DNA from: Megachile rotundata | Lineage: Eukaryota; Arthropoda; Insecta; Hymenoptera; Megachilidae | Assembly: GCF_050947335.1 (NCBI RefSeq) | Contig: NC_134989.1 | Span: forward strand, 1,977,501-2,041,500 | Direction of reading: 5' to 3' | DNA: 64,000 nt | In this document: piece by piece, positions 11,612-22,706 of the stretch | Layout of the letters: the number at the start of each line of letters is the position of its first letter | Position numbering within the stretch: position 1 is the stretch's first letter | Translations under genes and position numbers: made by a program | Notes under the pieces: generated by a model | What the model was told of the DNA's origin: nothing | The model's input: only the letters and a program-made list of their open reading frames with translations | Databases searched by the model: none

Positions 11612-11805
11612 ATAGTTGGTGAGACCAGTCAAAGCAATTCCATTGGCAGTAAGAAGTATATCACCCGGTTGAAGTTTGTTAGACAAGGCCGCAGGTTGTT
11701 GAGGAAACAGTCTTTTCACCCTAACTGGACCAGCGGTACCACCACCGGAAACGCTCAGGCCAAGACCTCGGCTGCATTTCTGCAACGTCACTCGGAACGT
11801 GCTCT
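11612..11805 (-). CDS. Internal exon encoding most of a PDZ domain
   Basis: A 194-bp exon on the minus strand. The acceptor is TTATCGTTTTCAG|AG (exon starts at 11805) and the donor is AACTAT|GTAAGT (exon ends at 11612). It encodes about 64 residues: a first strand (FRVTLQK), the carboxylate-binding loop GLGLSVSGG (the GLGF-type loop), then GPVRVKRLFPQQPAA and QPGDILLTANGIALTGLTNY. This is the standard order of PDZ strands from the binding loop to the start of the second helix. The end of the domain must lie in the next exon. PDZ domains bind C-terminal peptides and organise membrane-associated scaffolds and phosphatases. I cannot tell which multi-domain protein this is. It is the only strong host coding feature here, with flanking exons outside the window or unrecognised. 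Confidence 0.88.
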
Positions 11806-12264
11806 CTGAAAACGATAAGAACGCAGTTTAATTTTAAGAGAAGTTTTTCAAAAATCAAATTTCTACAGAAAAAATTTGTTTTGAATTAATTAAAAAATAA
11901 CTAGGATACAATTGTTTAAGAATTTGCATGGTTTCTTTTATTCAAATAAGAAACTGTTTCTTCTTCTGCAATCAAAGACCTTCAAACATCTCGGGAAGAA
12001 TTTGTATATTAAGAACTTTTTCCTGTAAACAGTATTTCACTTTTTATTGAAATGTAATAAAAAAAAAAACTTTATGATCCCAGCCTATTAATTACATTAT
12101 CCAACAGCCAATTGGCATTTCGACTTTTGTTCAGTGATCGATATAGCTTTTCTTGTGCTCATTACGAATCTGCATGCCATTTGTCACCAGCACATAGTGT
12201 TTGGGAAATTTGATTTTTAAGAAAAAGCACATTTTTCAGATTCAAATTAATTTTGTGAGGTAAC
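11806..12264. other. Putative upstream intron, nothing recognised
   Basis: AT-rich sequence upstream of the PDZ exon acceptor on the minus strand. There is no further exon, RNA gene or repeat match that I can support. Confidence 0.4.
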
Positions 12265-12560
12265 TATGATTTTATAACCTTCCTGAATACAACGGTATCT
12301 GTTTTTTTATTTTTTCAGAATATTTAAATATGTTTAAACAATCATTGAACACGGAGAGAGACCGATTTTGCACCAATTTTTATGTATATTTTTTAATTTA
12401 TCTTAAAATGCAAAGGTCTAGTGGAAAATTAAACCATGGCATGCGATAGAGCAGATTTTCATTTTTAAGAAACAACAAAAGAAAATTGCAACGCCGTTTT
12501 TTTACAATGCCAAAAAACAAAACGCAGGAGACAAAGTCAAGACAGTGGGGCTCCGCGCCA
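12265..12560 (-). repeat. About 290-bp repeat, copy 1 of an inverted pair
   Basis: Reverse-complement match to 15410-15700. Shared landmarks are GGTATCTGTTT, the GGAGAGAGACCGA(T/G)TTTGCACC segment, ATGCGATAGAGCAGATTTTC and AACGCCGTTTTTTT. The two copies face each other across the solo LTR at 12925-15099. It is probably a non-autonomous element; I could not define its ends precisely. Confidence 0.7.
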
Positions 12561-12924
12561 GAGCGGTCGTTTGGAATCCCATCTATATTAGAGCGACACA
12601 AATGCTTTAATAAACTGCATCAGTTTATTACAGTTATTATTATTACTTTATTTATTATTTATTTATTTTATATTTATTTTATATTATTTATTGGTACACT
12701 ACTAGTCTCTTCATTATTTATTTAATTTTATATATTTAAAAAATGGTCGTTTTATTCTAGATAATGTATTTTATGATAGAAGAAAAAGCGTTATAATTTT
12801 ATAAAAAATTATAACTTATTTACTTAAACGATTTAATTAACGTTATTTATGTATGACAAAGTTTAAGAGGATAGTTGAGGAGAAAGTGTCGTTGTGTTGT
12901 AATTTGGATATCGTATCGTGCAAA

Positions 12925-15099
12925 TGTAACAACCCTGGAACCTAAGTTCAGTTTATTACAAGCGCTAAAAGGTAAAGAGCGGCTTTTACCTCTAAACGAC
13001 TCGATTCTACAAATTAAGATTGTGGGATTCGTGTGGTGTGCGGTTAAGGAGTGAAATCCACAGATCAAAATCTTTCAACAATTAGATTTATTCAATAAAA
13101 CGATAAGAAAATGAAACTAACAATTAACAATAACAACAAATAAGGAAAAGTATAGAAATTATAAATGATTAATTACAATAGAGAAACTAGATAGATCTTG
13201 AATAATAATAATAATAATATTTGATGAATTAAATAATATGTAATTGACAATTGTGAATTTAACGATTTGAAACTCGCTATTCAATACTTTGTATTGGACC
13301 GTATCTGAGTCGGATCTCTGATAAAGCAAACTTCGCATTCGCAATATTAACTAAATTTGATATTTGATTTTTGTGTTCGACGCTATCGCAATGACAAGAT
13401 TTTACTTGATTAACACGCTTGTAATTTATAATGAATCCTACCTAAGTGTGATTCGGTTTCTAACTTAATATAAATGAAATTTTACAAAATTAGTAATGTT
13501 AGCGCTTTTATAGTCTACCGCCGCGAGGAATTCGGCCGCGAGATTCTCTAAACGTATTAGGATACGCTTTCGCAAAATTAGACAGATTTATCTACTATCT
13601 AACGCGGTGTAGTCGACTACGGAAATGTACGCTAGAGACAGAACAATATTCCTTTACTAGTTCAACTTCCAAAATTTATCTAAAGTTAATAAGTTTCCTC
13701 GGAACAATTACTCTTGTTTAATTTGACTCGACAACTAATTGTCCATTGCCCTTTTTGCCAGAGCGCACACTGACACCCAAAACCAGATCGCTTAATTGGG
13801 GAGCCTGTTGTTCACCAGCTGCTAAAACAACCCAACGATCCAGAGTCAGATGAACAATATACGTCCAACAAGGTAGCAAATCAAAATTGACTCTAATTAT
13901 GAACTCGTAATTGCTGAACTGCCACCCAAAAGACACGGTCTTCAGTGACCAAGTCGCTCAATGAGGGGGAGTAACTCAGAGCGGACTCCGGGACACTGAA
14001 GGCGCGTTAGTAATTCGACAAAAATATGAGTAGCTGAGAGCTTTCGTTCGATGTCTTAGCCTTTCTTGGCGCTAAGTATAGTACTCTCCTAAAGGAGTTT
14101 CAATTACAAGATCGCTTGAACGGGGAGCCTGTTGTTCACCAGCTGCTAAAACAACCCAGCGATCAAGTAACCGAATGGCAAATACCCGCTTGACCAGTCA
14201 AGTATTAAGAATCTTTTTGGCTCTTTGACAGCGAAAATTGTTCCGGTTAATACTAATCAGAGAGACTTCTATCGCGTTCGACTTCGAAAATTGTTCTGCT
14301 CCTTAGATGGGTTTCGCTCGCCCTTTTATACTCGCAGGTTCGCCGAATTCCTGGAATTTCTGTGACATCAGAATATCTAAATTTTCGTATAACTTCGTTA
14401 TTATATATTAATTATAAAATCGAACGGTTTAATTATAATTTAAATGTCGCTCTTTAATTTCTGGCTATCGTTTCGATACTAAAATGGTACTCTAATGGTG
14501 TTTTAACGAAAAATACATTTTCTGTCCTTTTCTATCAGAGGCGAGTCTATTTCGATTTACAGCTTTCTAGTTTAAGGAAATAATTTTGGTTCCGGCCATG
14601 AGTAGTTTAACACTGGTTGATTTTACGTATATAAATTGATTTAATTAATTAATTAATTTAATGTCCAAAAATGCCGAAAATAGAAATAGTATCGCTATCT
14701 TTTTTTAGGATTAGCGCTGATCTCAAGGATTTCGGGCGAGTATCGGGGCACGTAGGCACATCATAGCGTAACGGAAATTTCGTATACAAACTATTTATTA
14801 GAAAATAAAATAAAATAATACATAATCTTGGTTTAATGATTCAAACTTAATGTTTAATTATTTTCGCGGAAAATATTACCTACTCTAAATCAAAATCATA
14901 AGTAAATTAATATAAATGATAATATATATATATATTATGATTACCGACTGTCGAATTTGATAGATATGGTAATAGATACCTAATGTACTGTCGATAATTG
15001 GCAACTACGGTCGATAATTGACTATTCTAATCGATGGATAGAAGATTGTCGCGATGATGCCGGTAGAAAGAAAAAAAAGTTTCCCCCAGGGACGTTACA
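12925..15099 (-). mobile_element. Solo LTR of a gypsy-type retrotransposon (LTR-A)
   Basis: A 2175-bp sequence bounded by TGTAAC...GTTACA and flanked by the 4-bp duplication CAAA (12921-12924 and 15100-15103). It matches the LTR at 60439-62616 over its length in reverse orientation, and the 3' LTR of the gypsy element at 19274-20815. On its sense (minus) strand it has a TATAAAAG box (14330-14323) and, downstream, two copies of the GGGTTG...CAGGCTCCCC module (about 14164-14107 and 13841-13784). Short open frames inside it (for example 13718-13936) are incidental. A solo LTR arises when the two LTRs of an insertion recombine and delete the internal genes. Confidence 0.9.
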
Positions 15100-15103
15100 C
15101 AAA

Positions 15104-15409
15104 CACCTTGTATATAACGTTATTTCGTATACATTGACAATGCACGAAAAAACAATGTACGATCAATGAAGGAGAAGGCTGGATAAAAAAGGTAGGAACG
15201 CGCTTTCTACGTCCAACCTCGACTGGGCGCACTGTATGGAATCACTTTTTTAAAAAGCTGCCGTTAATATACTTATTTTATCGATTCCTTGCATTCTTTA
15301 CTTATTTACGAGGACCCTTACTTTTCGAAAGAACCTTCAAAAATATTCGAGTAGAAAGCAAGATCCCACAATAATATACCGAGGGGATACCGAACGATCG
15401 CTCCGGCGC
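15104..15409. other. Non-coding spacer
   Basis: Sequence between the solo LTR and the second copy of the 290-bp repeat. No gene or repeat is recognised. Confidence 0.4.
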
Positions 15410-15700
15410 GGAGCACCACTTCATTTCGCATGTTGCTATTTTGCCTTTTGACATCGAAAAAAAACGGCATTGCAACTTTCTTTGGCTGTTTCTTAAAAAT
15501 GAAAATCTGCTCTATCGCATAGCATGGTTCAATTTTCTACTAGATTTTTACATTTTAACATAAATTGAAGAACATACATAAAAATTGGTGCAAACTCGGT
15601 CTCTCTCCGCGTTGAATGATTGTTTAAACATGTGTAAATATTCAGTATGCATAATAAACAGATACCGTTATATTTAGGAAAGTCATAAAATCTTTTAATT
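15410..15700 (+). repeat. About 290-bp repeat, copy 2 of an inverted pair
   Basis: Reverse-complement partner of 12265-12560, roughly 80-85% similar by eye over the central 170 bp. It encodes nothing. Confidence 0.7.
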
Positions 15701-15769
15701 AAACAGAATCTTCAAACTCGTATTTTTAAGTGAAGGGAAAAAATGCGCGATGAGAAACGGATAGCAATT

Positions 15770-16310
15770 TCGCAAACGTCGATAGCGAATTTGCGGTTCG
15801 CGAATCGCGGAATTGTAGAGTGTTCACGAAGCTGCAAGAGCAGGCTGTGTATAGCAATGTGACGTTGTTGATTGACTGCGAGTCATTAGTAACGCCTTAA
15901 TACTATAAATATCGCTCTCGCGTCATATTCTTGCTGATATCTTTTGGGGGAGAATGAGGTAAATACTACGATTGCCCATTAGAATAAAGGAGAGTACGAA
16001 GCCTAGCTTTCGGACGCCTTGTTCAGCATGGGAGAGTACGGGGGCTCAAACCTGGTCGCCCTGGGATGAAGAGAACACTTGGATCCTACCGCCGGTTGTC
16101 ATCTAAAGGGAACGAATCGGAGAATGCTCTCTGGACGCGTTAGGATTATAGGAGACAACGGCTGGAGTTTACCGTCAGTTCCCTACTGATGAGGAAAGTA
16201 CGGGGATTCTATCCTGGTCCCTTCTAGAGTGGAAGGAACGGCTGGATCATCCGCTGGTCACCACCCTGGGAATGGATGAAAGGAGCTCCTGCGTATCTCC
16301 AACCTAGTTT
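15770..16310 (+). other. GC-richer island with recurring GAGAGTACG phrases
   Basis: A TATA-like ACTATAAATA (about 15903) precedes a stretch with far higher GC than its neighbours. Within it, related phrases recur: GGAGAGTACGAAGCCTAG (about 15990), GGGAGAGTACGGGGGCTC...CCTGGTCGCCCTGGG (about 16030) and GGAAAGTACGGGGATTC...CCTGGTCCCTTC (about 16193). There is also a recurring GGATC(C/A)(T/C)(A/C)C(C)G element. There is no open frame of useful length. It may be an unclassified retroelement LTR or leader, or a non-coding RNA; I recognise neither. Confidence 0.3.
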
Positions 16311-17023
16311 TCGAAAAAAACTAACAAATTGAAAGAAATGAATGTCCAGAAGTTATATTTTCCATTATCTCATATTCGTTTATGAATTGTAAATTTATCT
16401 CGAGCTGTTGTATTTATTATGAAATTGGTTGAATATTTATGTTTTGTAAAACCTGCTAATTTCCTAATATTCCTCTTCAATCTCTTAACGATTTCCCATA
16501 ACAGGATTTTTTCCAATTATTATTAAAATTATTATGGAAAGAATATATCAATATTTGCAGTAATATAATATTTCAATAATAACAACTTAAGAAATTATTT
16601 TAAACGTATTTCATTTACCTTTAATTTTTTTAGCATTTCAATAAATGATCAGTAATACCGTCCTTCCTTTACTACTGAAATTACATCAGTAGTGAAAAGT
16701 GAAATAAGTCATGCTTCAGATTTATTTCACAAGTGCTGTCTATTATAATAACAATTTATTTTAATCTTATTAATACAACTTTTATTCCATTAACATAATG
16801 TACAATGTTCATACTTATAAATGTCAAACAAATTGAAATATTTAATATTAAGTTATTGTATGTCAAATGATGGATTTTCAAACATGGGGAGTGTAATATT
16901 ATTTAATAACATAAAAATACTAAAAAACAGCAAGTGTAATATATAAATATACTTGAATATTAAGATTTCGTTATTAAGATAAATATGTAAACCTGTAGGT
17001 TAAATATTGTACTTTTAAGAATA
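16311..17023. other. AT-rich DNA, nothing recognised
   Basis: Low-complexity AT-rich sequence without supported features. Confidence 0.4.
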
Positions 17024-18645
17024 TGTAACGACTCTGGAACCTAGGTTCAGATAGTTACTAGCACTAGGAAGGTAAAGAGCGGCTTTTACCAACTAAACGA
17101 CTCGTTTTAGAAAATAACTAAATGTAAAGATTGTGGGATTCGTGTGGTGTGCGGTTAAGGAGTGAAATCCACAGGTCAATATCTTTCAACAATAAGGTTT
17201 ATTCAAATAAGTAATGAAGATGATGAATCTAACAAATAACAAGTAACAAATAACAACAAAATATGAAAAGTATATTGGTTTGATCAAAAGAAACTAAAGA
17301 GAGTTTGATATAATATTAATAATAGAAATAATAGAACTAGGCAAATTAAACAATACGTAATAGATAATTGTGAATCTAACAAAAATGACTCTCGCTAGTT
17401 AATACTTTATATTAAATCGTACCTAAGTCTGATTTCGGATAAAGCTAACTTCGCTTCTATAAAATTAATTGAATTCGATATTTTATAAGATTTGATTCTC
17501 GTTTCGAACGCTATCGCATTGACTAAATTTAACTTCATTAATACGTTTATAATTTATGTAATGAATATTCTTTTATGAAATTAATAATAGCGCGTTATAG
17601 TCTACCGCAGCGAGGAACACGACCTAAGTGTGATTCTCTAAGTGTACCTAAATACGCTTTCGCAAAGTTAGATAGATTAATGATTTTATCTGATATTTAA
17701 CGCGGTGTAGTCGACTACGGAAATTACGCTGATGACAGAACAATATTCTTTTACTAATTCAAGTTCAAAATTTGTTTGAATCTAAATAAATTATTTTTTC
17801 GGAACAGTTACTCTTTTAATCTGACTCGACAACGAATTGTCCATGACCCTTTTTGTCAAAACGAACACTGACAGCCAAAACCAGATCGCTTAATTGGGGA
17901 GCCTGCGTTAGCTAGCTACTAGAACAACCCAATGATACAGGAAAAGGGTGAACAGTATAAGTCTAACAGGGTAGCAAATCAATTGCTTGTAATATAAAAT
18001 CGTAATTGCTGAACTGCCACCCAAAAAACACGGGCTTCAGAGACCAAGCCGCTCAAATGGGGAGCCTGCGTTAGCTAGCTACGAAACGACCCAAAGCGAG
18101 CTCCGAGAATCTGATGGCGCGTTAGCAATTCGATGTAAAATCAAATGTGAGTAGCTGAGAGCTATCGTTTCGATATCTTAGCCTTTCTTGGCGCCAAGTA
18201 TAGCACTCTCCTAGCGGAGTTTCAGATACGAAACCGTTTAAATGGGGAGCCTGCGTTAGCTAGCTACTAGAACGACTCACGATCAAGTATCCAAATGGCG
18301 TATACCCGCTTTACCAGTCAAGTATTAAGAATCGTTGCGGCTTTTGTCAGCGGAAACTGTTCCGGTTATACTTATCCAGGAGACTTCTAGCGTGCTCGAC
18401 TTCGAAAACTGTTCTGCCATTTAGACGAGTTTCGCTCGGCTTTTTATACTCGCCAGCCTGGCAATTTCTTGGAAAACCCCCATAACGTCGAAATACATAT
18501 ATAATTGTCGTATAAAATTGTAATTAGACATTAATTATGAAAACGAATAATAGTTTACATAATAGTTTATGTTCCTGATATAAAAGTAGTAATTTAATAG
18601 TGTTTTAACGAAAATCGCATTTTCTATCCTCCTTTATGTACTACG
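17024..18645 (-). mobile_element. Truncated gypsy-type LTR (LTR-B)
   Basis: It starts with TGTAACGACTCTGGAACCTAG, the reverse complement of the family's LTR end, and follows LTR-A through the GTGGGATTCGTGTGGTGTGC segment and the promoter region (TATAAAAA near 18448 on the sense strand). It carries three copies of the GCGTTAGCTAGCTAC...GGGGAGCCTG module (about 17884-17936, 18044-18093 and 18228-18283). Similarity fades near 18645, so the 5' third of the LTR is lost and no target duplication can be read. Confidence 0.82.
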
Positions 18646-19273
18646 CACGACTTCTATACGCATCTGAGCTAAATGTATAAGCATACGATGCTTCTGGAAC
18701 ATTCCATTGAATAATATTATAATTTATAATATATACTGTAATAAACTAACATCTGACTTTAGTTCTGGATAACATAATATTAGTACTGTCGCGAAGTAAG
18801 TTAGGTGTGAAATGAATAATACTCGCAACACTGTGTTTGCAAGAGGTGAGGTATTTAATGAGAACTATGGAAAAATGCAGTGTTACAGAAATGCTATTGA
18901 ATATATAATGGAATATTCGATGATACAGAATCGGAGGCTCGACTGATTATCTCTGTTTTGATGCCTTTCCGCAGTATATGTATATAAACTTTTCGGAGAA
19001 GGCGTAACTCCTTACGCAGTAGAGGGTGGAGTTACTTTCCTTGCTGAGTCCTCCCATTTTCGGCGGGGGAAAAAGTATTATAAATTAGAGTTTGTCAACC
19101 GAAAGTGTCCTTCCGGCACGTGCTGACCATGTGGCCTAATGAACCGTAATGGGACATGGCTGGCAGCGTTTATGGTAGGGTAGTCTATTGAGCTACGCAC
19201 GTCCAAAAAACATAAAATAATTTCGCCGACTTACAGACTTTAGGGTAGGCTTAACTGCCTACACCTAAACATC
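18646..19273. other. Unassigned; includes a moderately GC-rich segment
   Basis: From about 18950 to 19260 the sequence is less AT-rich, with features such as CGGCGGGGGAAAAAG and CGAAAGTGTCCTTCCGGCACG, but no coding frame. Because it sits between two LTRs of the same family it may be retroelement-derived, but I could not align it. Confidence 0.3.
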
Positions 19274-20815
19274 TGTAACGTCCCTGGTACTAGACTCAGG
19301 TATTTTACAGCGCTTATGAAGCAAAGAGCGGCTTTTGCTTATTAAGCGACTCGTTTTTACTATAACTAATTCTAAAAAAATGTGGGATCGTGGTGGCGTG
19401 TGGTTAAAGAGTGAAATCTACAGGTTAATACCTTTCACTAATTAGGTTTATTCAAATAATGATGAGAAAAAGAGTTATAATTAACAATTACTTTAGTAAA
19501 TATAAAAATGTATATGTGACTGAATTCTATAAGCAAATTGGAGTATAATCGACTTGTTGTTGACGCAAATCGCAAAACGGTAGCTAACTACTTCAATTAC
19601 GCGGTTTTAATAATAATAATATGCGCAACGCGAGAAAATAACGCAATTTATAATGCAATTTAATAATGCAAGAAAATAACGCAATTTACAATGGAAGAAA
19701 ATAACGCAGTTTACAATGGATCTAGATCCTAACAAAACTGACAGAACAATATTTGGTTAATTACAAAAACTCTAGAATTTGTATTAGACGTGGAACAGTT
19801 ACTCCTTATTTGACTCTAAACTAATTAGTTCATGGCCCTTTTTGTCAGAGCACAAATCGACACCCAAAACCTGATCGCTTAATTGGGGAGCCTGCGTTAG
19901 CTGGCTACTAAACTACCCAGAGCGAACTCCGAGAATCTGACGGCGAGTTAGTAACTCAGAAAAATAAGAAATATGTATGAGTGACTGGCGAGCTCTCGTT
20001 GATGTCTTAGTTTCTTCTGGGGCTGAGCATAGCACCCTCCTTACGGAGTTTCGGATACAAGACCGTTTGAACGGGGAGCCTGCGTTAGCTGGCTACTAGA
20101 ACTACCCAACGATCGAGTATCCAAATGGCTGATACCCGCTGTCCAGTCAAAACTAAGAATCTTGTAGGCTCTTACCAGTTAAAACTGCTCCAGTTCGTTG
20201 CTTCCTAAGAGGTCCGGCACGTAGTACTTCCAAGATTGTTCTGCGCTCGCAGCCGCTGCACGCCCTTTTATACCCAGAGAATCATGGATTTTTCCCGCTC
20301 AAAAAGTAGTTATTATTTTATTACGCTTTATTTAGTATCAAATATATATTAGTTTGATTAATAAAAATACGCTTTGATTTATTATTAATTAGTTTTTCAC
20401 AAGTTTTCCCGTTAAATTGTATTTTTAATAATTATTAGATACGCAAATTATAAGTGTTTTAATAGAAGAAATAATTAATCGCAAACAATACATAAAATAA
20501 TAGCTAAAAATATAACGCAATTTATAATGAGTGAATAATTAATAATATATATAATATAAACATTTAAATAATAATTTATAATAACTGTGTTTCGAAGTAT
20601 ATCTTCTGTCTCTTTCTAACTAACGCGCGCGCCATCGATCGGTGATCTATTCTAAACAATGTTGCACGCGTGAGCTACCCCCTCCCATTACCACGCGAAT
20701 TTTTATGGTGCAGTCGGTAATTTGCGGTCGGTAATACAATAGAAAAAGATATACGTATTAGCATATATCTTCATTTATCGACAGGATTCAATATGATGTA
20801 CCCGGGGACGTTACA
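19274..20815 (-). mobile_element. 3' LTR of the gypsy-type element (LTR-C)
   Basis: A 1542-bp LTR with TGTAACGTCCCTGG at one end and CCGGGGACGTTACA at the other. On the sense (minus) strand it directly follows a polypurine tract, AAGGGGGAAGG (about 20826-20816), at the end of the decayed pol region. This assigns the whole solo-LTR family to this gypsy lineage. The TATA box is at 20272-20265 on the minus strand. Two copies of the GGGGAGCCTGCGTTAGCTGGC module lie downstream of it (about 20060-20115 and 19872-19923). Compared with LTR-A and LTR-E it has internal deletions. Confidence 0.88.
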
Positions 20816-21070
20816 CCTTCCCCCTTGAATGAGTCTCTTGTCCTCAAGAGACACTCGTTGCAACGTTTGATTGCACATTTGCAGCATCCGCAAGTGGCTG
20901 GATCATTTCTCGGGGATGTTGCGCCTTCTCCGAATAACCATAGAATCTTCTATGTTTTTCGCCTGGGGTCCTTTTTGCTGATTTCCTTTATTATTGATTC
21001 TCGATCCTTTAATGGCATGTGCGCCCTCTTGACACGGTCCTTATGAACTATTCTTTTTCGGTTTTTCCCC

Positions 21071-21544
21071 CTAATTAGTATTTCTAATTTTAACGTAATC
21101 TACTACATCTTTTTTCATGTTTTTCCAATAATAATTATATCTTATACGATGGTAAGTTTTCTTAATTCCTTTATGACCTCCCAGTGGGGTTTCATGATTT
21201 TCTCTAATAATTTCTAATCTATCTTGTTGCAGTGGTATTTGTATTGTTCCTGTACACAATGTAATTTTTATGTGTGTATTGCTGAAGACGATGCACAAGA
21301 TCTTTTTAATGTGTTTCCTGTCTGGCATACTGATTTCCTGTATCTTCTGTTCTTGAAGTAAAAGAGAAAGAGTTTTTAAGGCTTGAGGTAATTCTTCTTT
21401 AGTTGGTGCTATTATTCCCAATACTAATTGTTTTCTCAATTTAATTTCTATTATTTGTCCAGGGTTGCATTGAGGTATTTTAATTTTCTTTTTCTTTATA
21501 AATTCTTCTGACTGTGAGTCAGTAGGATTTCCTTCCCTGTCCAA
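21071..21544 (-). pseudogene. Gypsy integrase N-terminal (HHCC) fragment
   Basis: A 157-codon open frame. Its last 50 residues form the zinc-binding start of a gypsy integrase: IRENHETPLGGHKGIKKTYH (the two histidines) followed by YYWKNMKKDVVDYVKI. The cysteine pair is spoiled, because the position expected to be Cys reads Arg (KIRNTN) and the frame stops immediately. The DDE catalytic core and chromodomain-like end are absent; the sequence passes almost directly to the polypurine tract. The first 100 residues are a lysine-rich stretch of the kind that links RNase H and integrase. Confidence 0.8.
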
Positions 21545-22178
21545 AAATATTATTACTGTTCCTTTTTTTATCCACAGGTTGTCTTTTGTTTCTTCTATAA
21601 ATATATGAACCGGTTCTTCTGATATTACTTTTGGTTGTCCTGATTTTCTAACGGTGAGTTGTCCATCTTCTTTAACTATTTTAATTGGTGTTATGGGAGC
21701 ACTTCTTGTGGGGCTTGAATCTGATTTTTCTTTTAATTTTTCAGGTTTTGAAGATTCTTCCTTAGGTGTTTCAGAAGAGGAGTCAATTTTTGGTGGATCT
21801 TTGAATATATATTTAGGCAGAATTGTTGCTTCGTCTAATTCTTCTATCTCGTCTGCAATTACTATGGGATCATTTCTTCTTAAAATTAACGGTGGAGGAG
21901 TCTTTTCCTTAAATTCCGAAGGTGGCTGATGAATCTCAACTTGTACTTCTCTTTCATTTTTCCTGTGTCTTTTTTTTAATTCTGTGTTTTTCTTGTGATG
22001 TGCTTGAACTTAAGGGCCTTTTCCTCTTGATCTTGTTCGTCAATTCGTCTTCTGAGTCATCCGTGTCATAATAATTAGATTCATCTGAGCTGATTTCCTT
22101 TGATGAATACTGTTTTTGTTTTTTCCTTTGTGGTAATGAATCTGTAGATGTTAATTCCCGTGGTCGAGTAGGGTCCTG

Positions 22179-22336
22179 GTGCCATTCTTTCTTTCTCTTG
22201 ATTTCTTTTGAGCTGGTAGTTATTGATTCCCGTGGTCGTGTTTTATACTGGTGCCATTCCTTCTTCTTCTTTATTTCTCTGGGACTCGATGTAGTGGAAC
22301 CTCTTGGACGTTTAACGTGTTGGTGTCAATATTTCG
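22179..22336 (-). repeat. 72-bp tandem repeats in the gypsy pol linker
   Basis: Two full 72-bp units (starts at 22179 and 22251) and the beginning of a third (22323). On the minus strand each encodes 24 residues of the pattern KKEWHQ-x3-RPRE-x3-TSS-x-EIK. In the third unit the tryptophan codon TGG has become TGA, which is the stop that ends the RNase H reading frame at about 22323. The linker was therefore probably continuous with RNase H before this mutation. Confidence 0.8.
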
Positions 22337-22706
22337 GCCTTTTCACTTCCCTGCTTTCAGATGTGTTTGTTGAGTGTGATCTTTTTGCATTAATTGGTAG
22401 TGTATCGATATTTTGAGTTGGATTACGAGATAATGCATCTGTGTTAGAGTTTAATTTTCCGGCTTTGTATTTCACTTCGTAATCGTATTCACTTAGCTTT
22501 AGTTTCCAGCGCAACAGTCTGGATGTAGGATCGGCGACTTTGTTTATCCAAGTTAATGGTTTATGGTCTGTTATTAAAGAAAATTTTCTACCGTAGACAT
22601 ATGGACGAAAGTGATTCACGGCGTAGACAATTGCCAAAAGCTCTCTCTCGGTTGCTGAATACCTTGTTTCGGCTTCATTAAGGACTCTTGAGGCATATGA
22701 AATTGG
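22326..22706 (-). pseudogene. Gypsy RNase H fragment
   Basis: It continues the reverse transcriptase frame after an in-frame TAG at about 22704-22706 (GEIGKD*PISYASR). Recognisable blocks are ATERELLAIVYAVNHFRPY, the TDHKPLTW motif typical of gypsy RNase H, and a C-terminal YKAGKLNSNTDALSRNP containing the conserved N-x-x-DALSR. RNase H degrades the RNA template during cDNA synthesis. The frame is open for about 100 residues beyond the stop, so decay here is mild. Confidence 0.88.
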
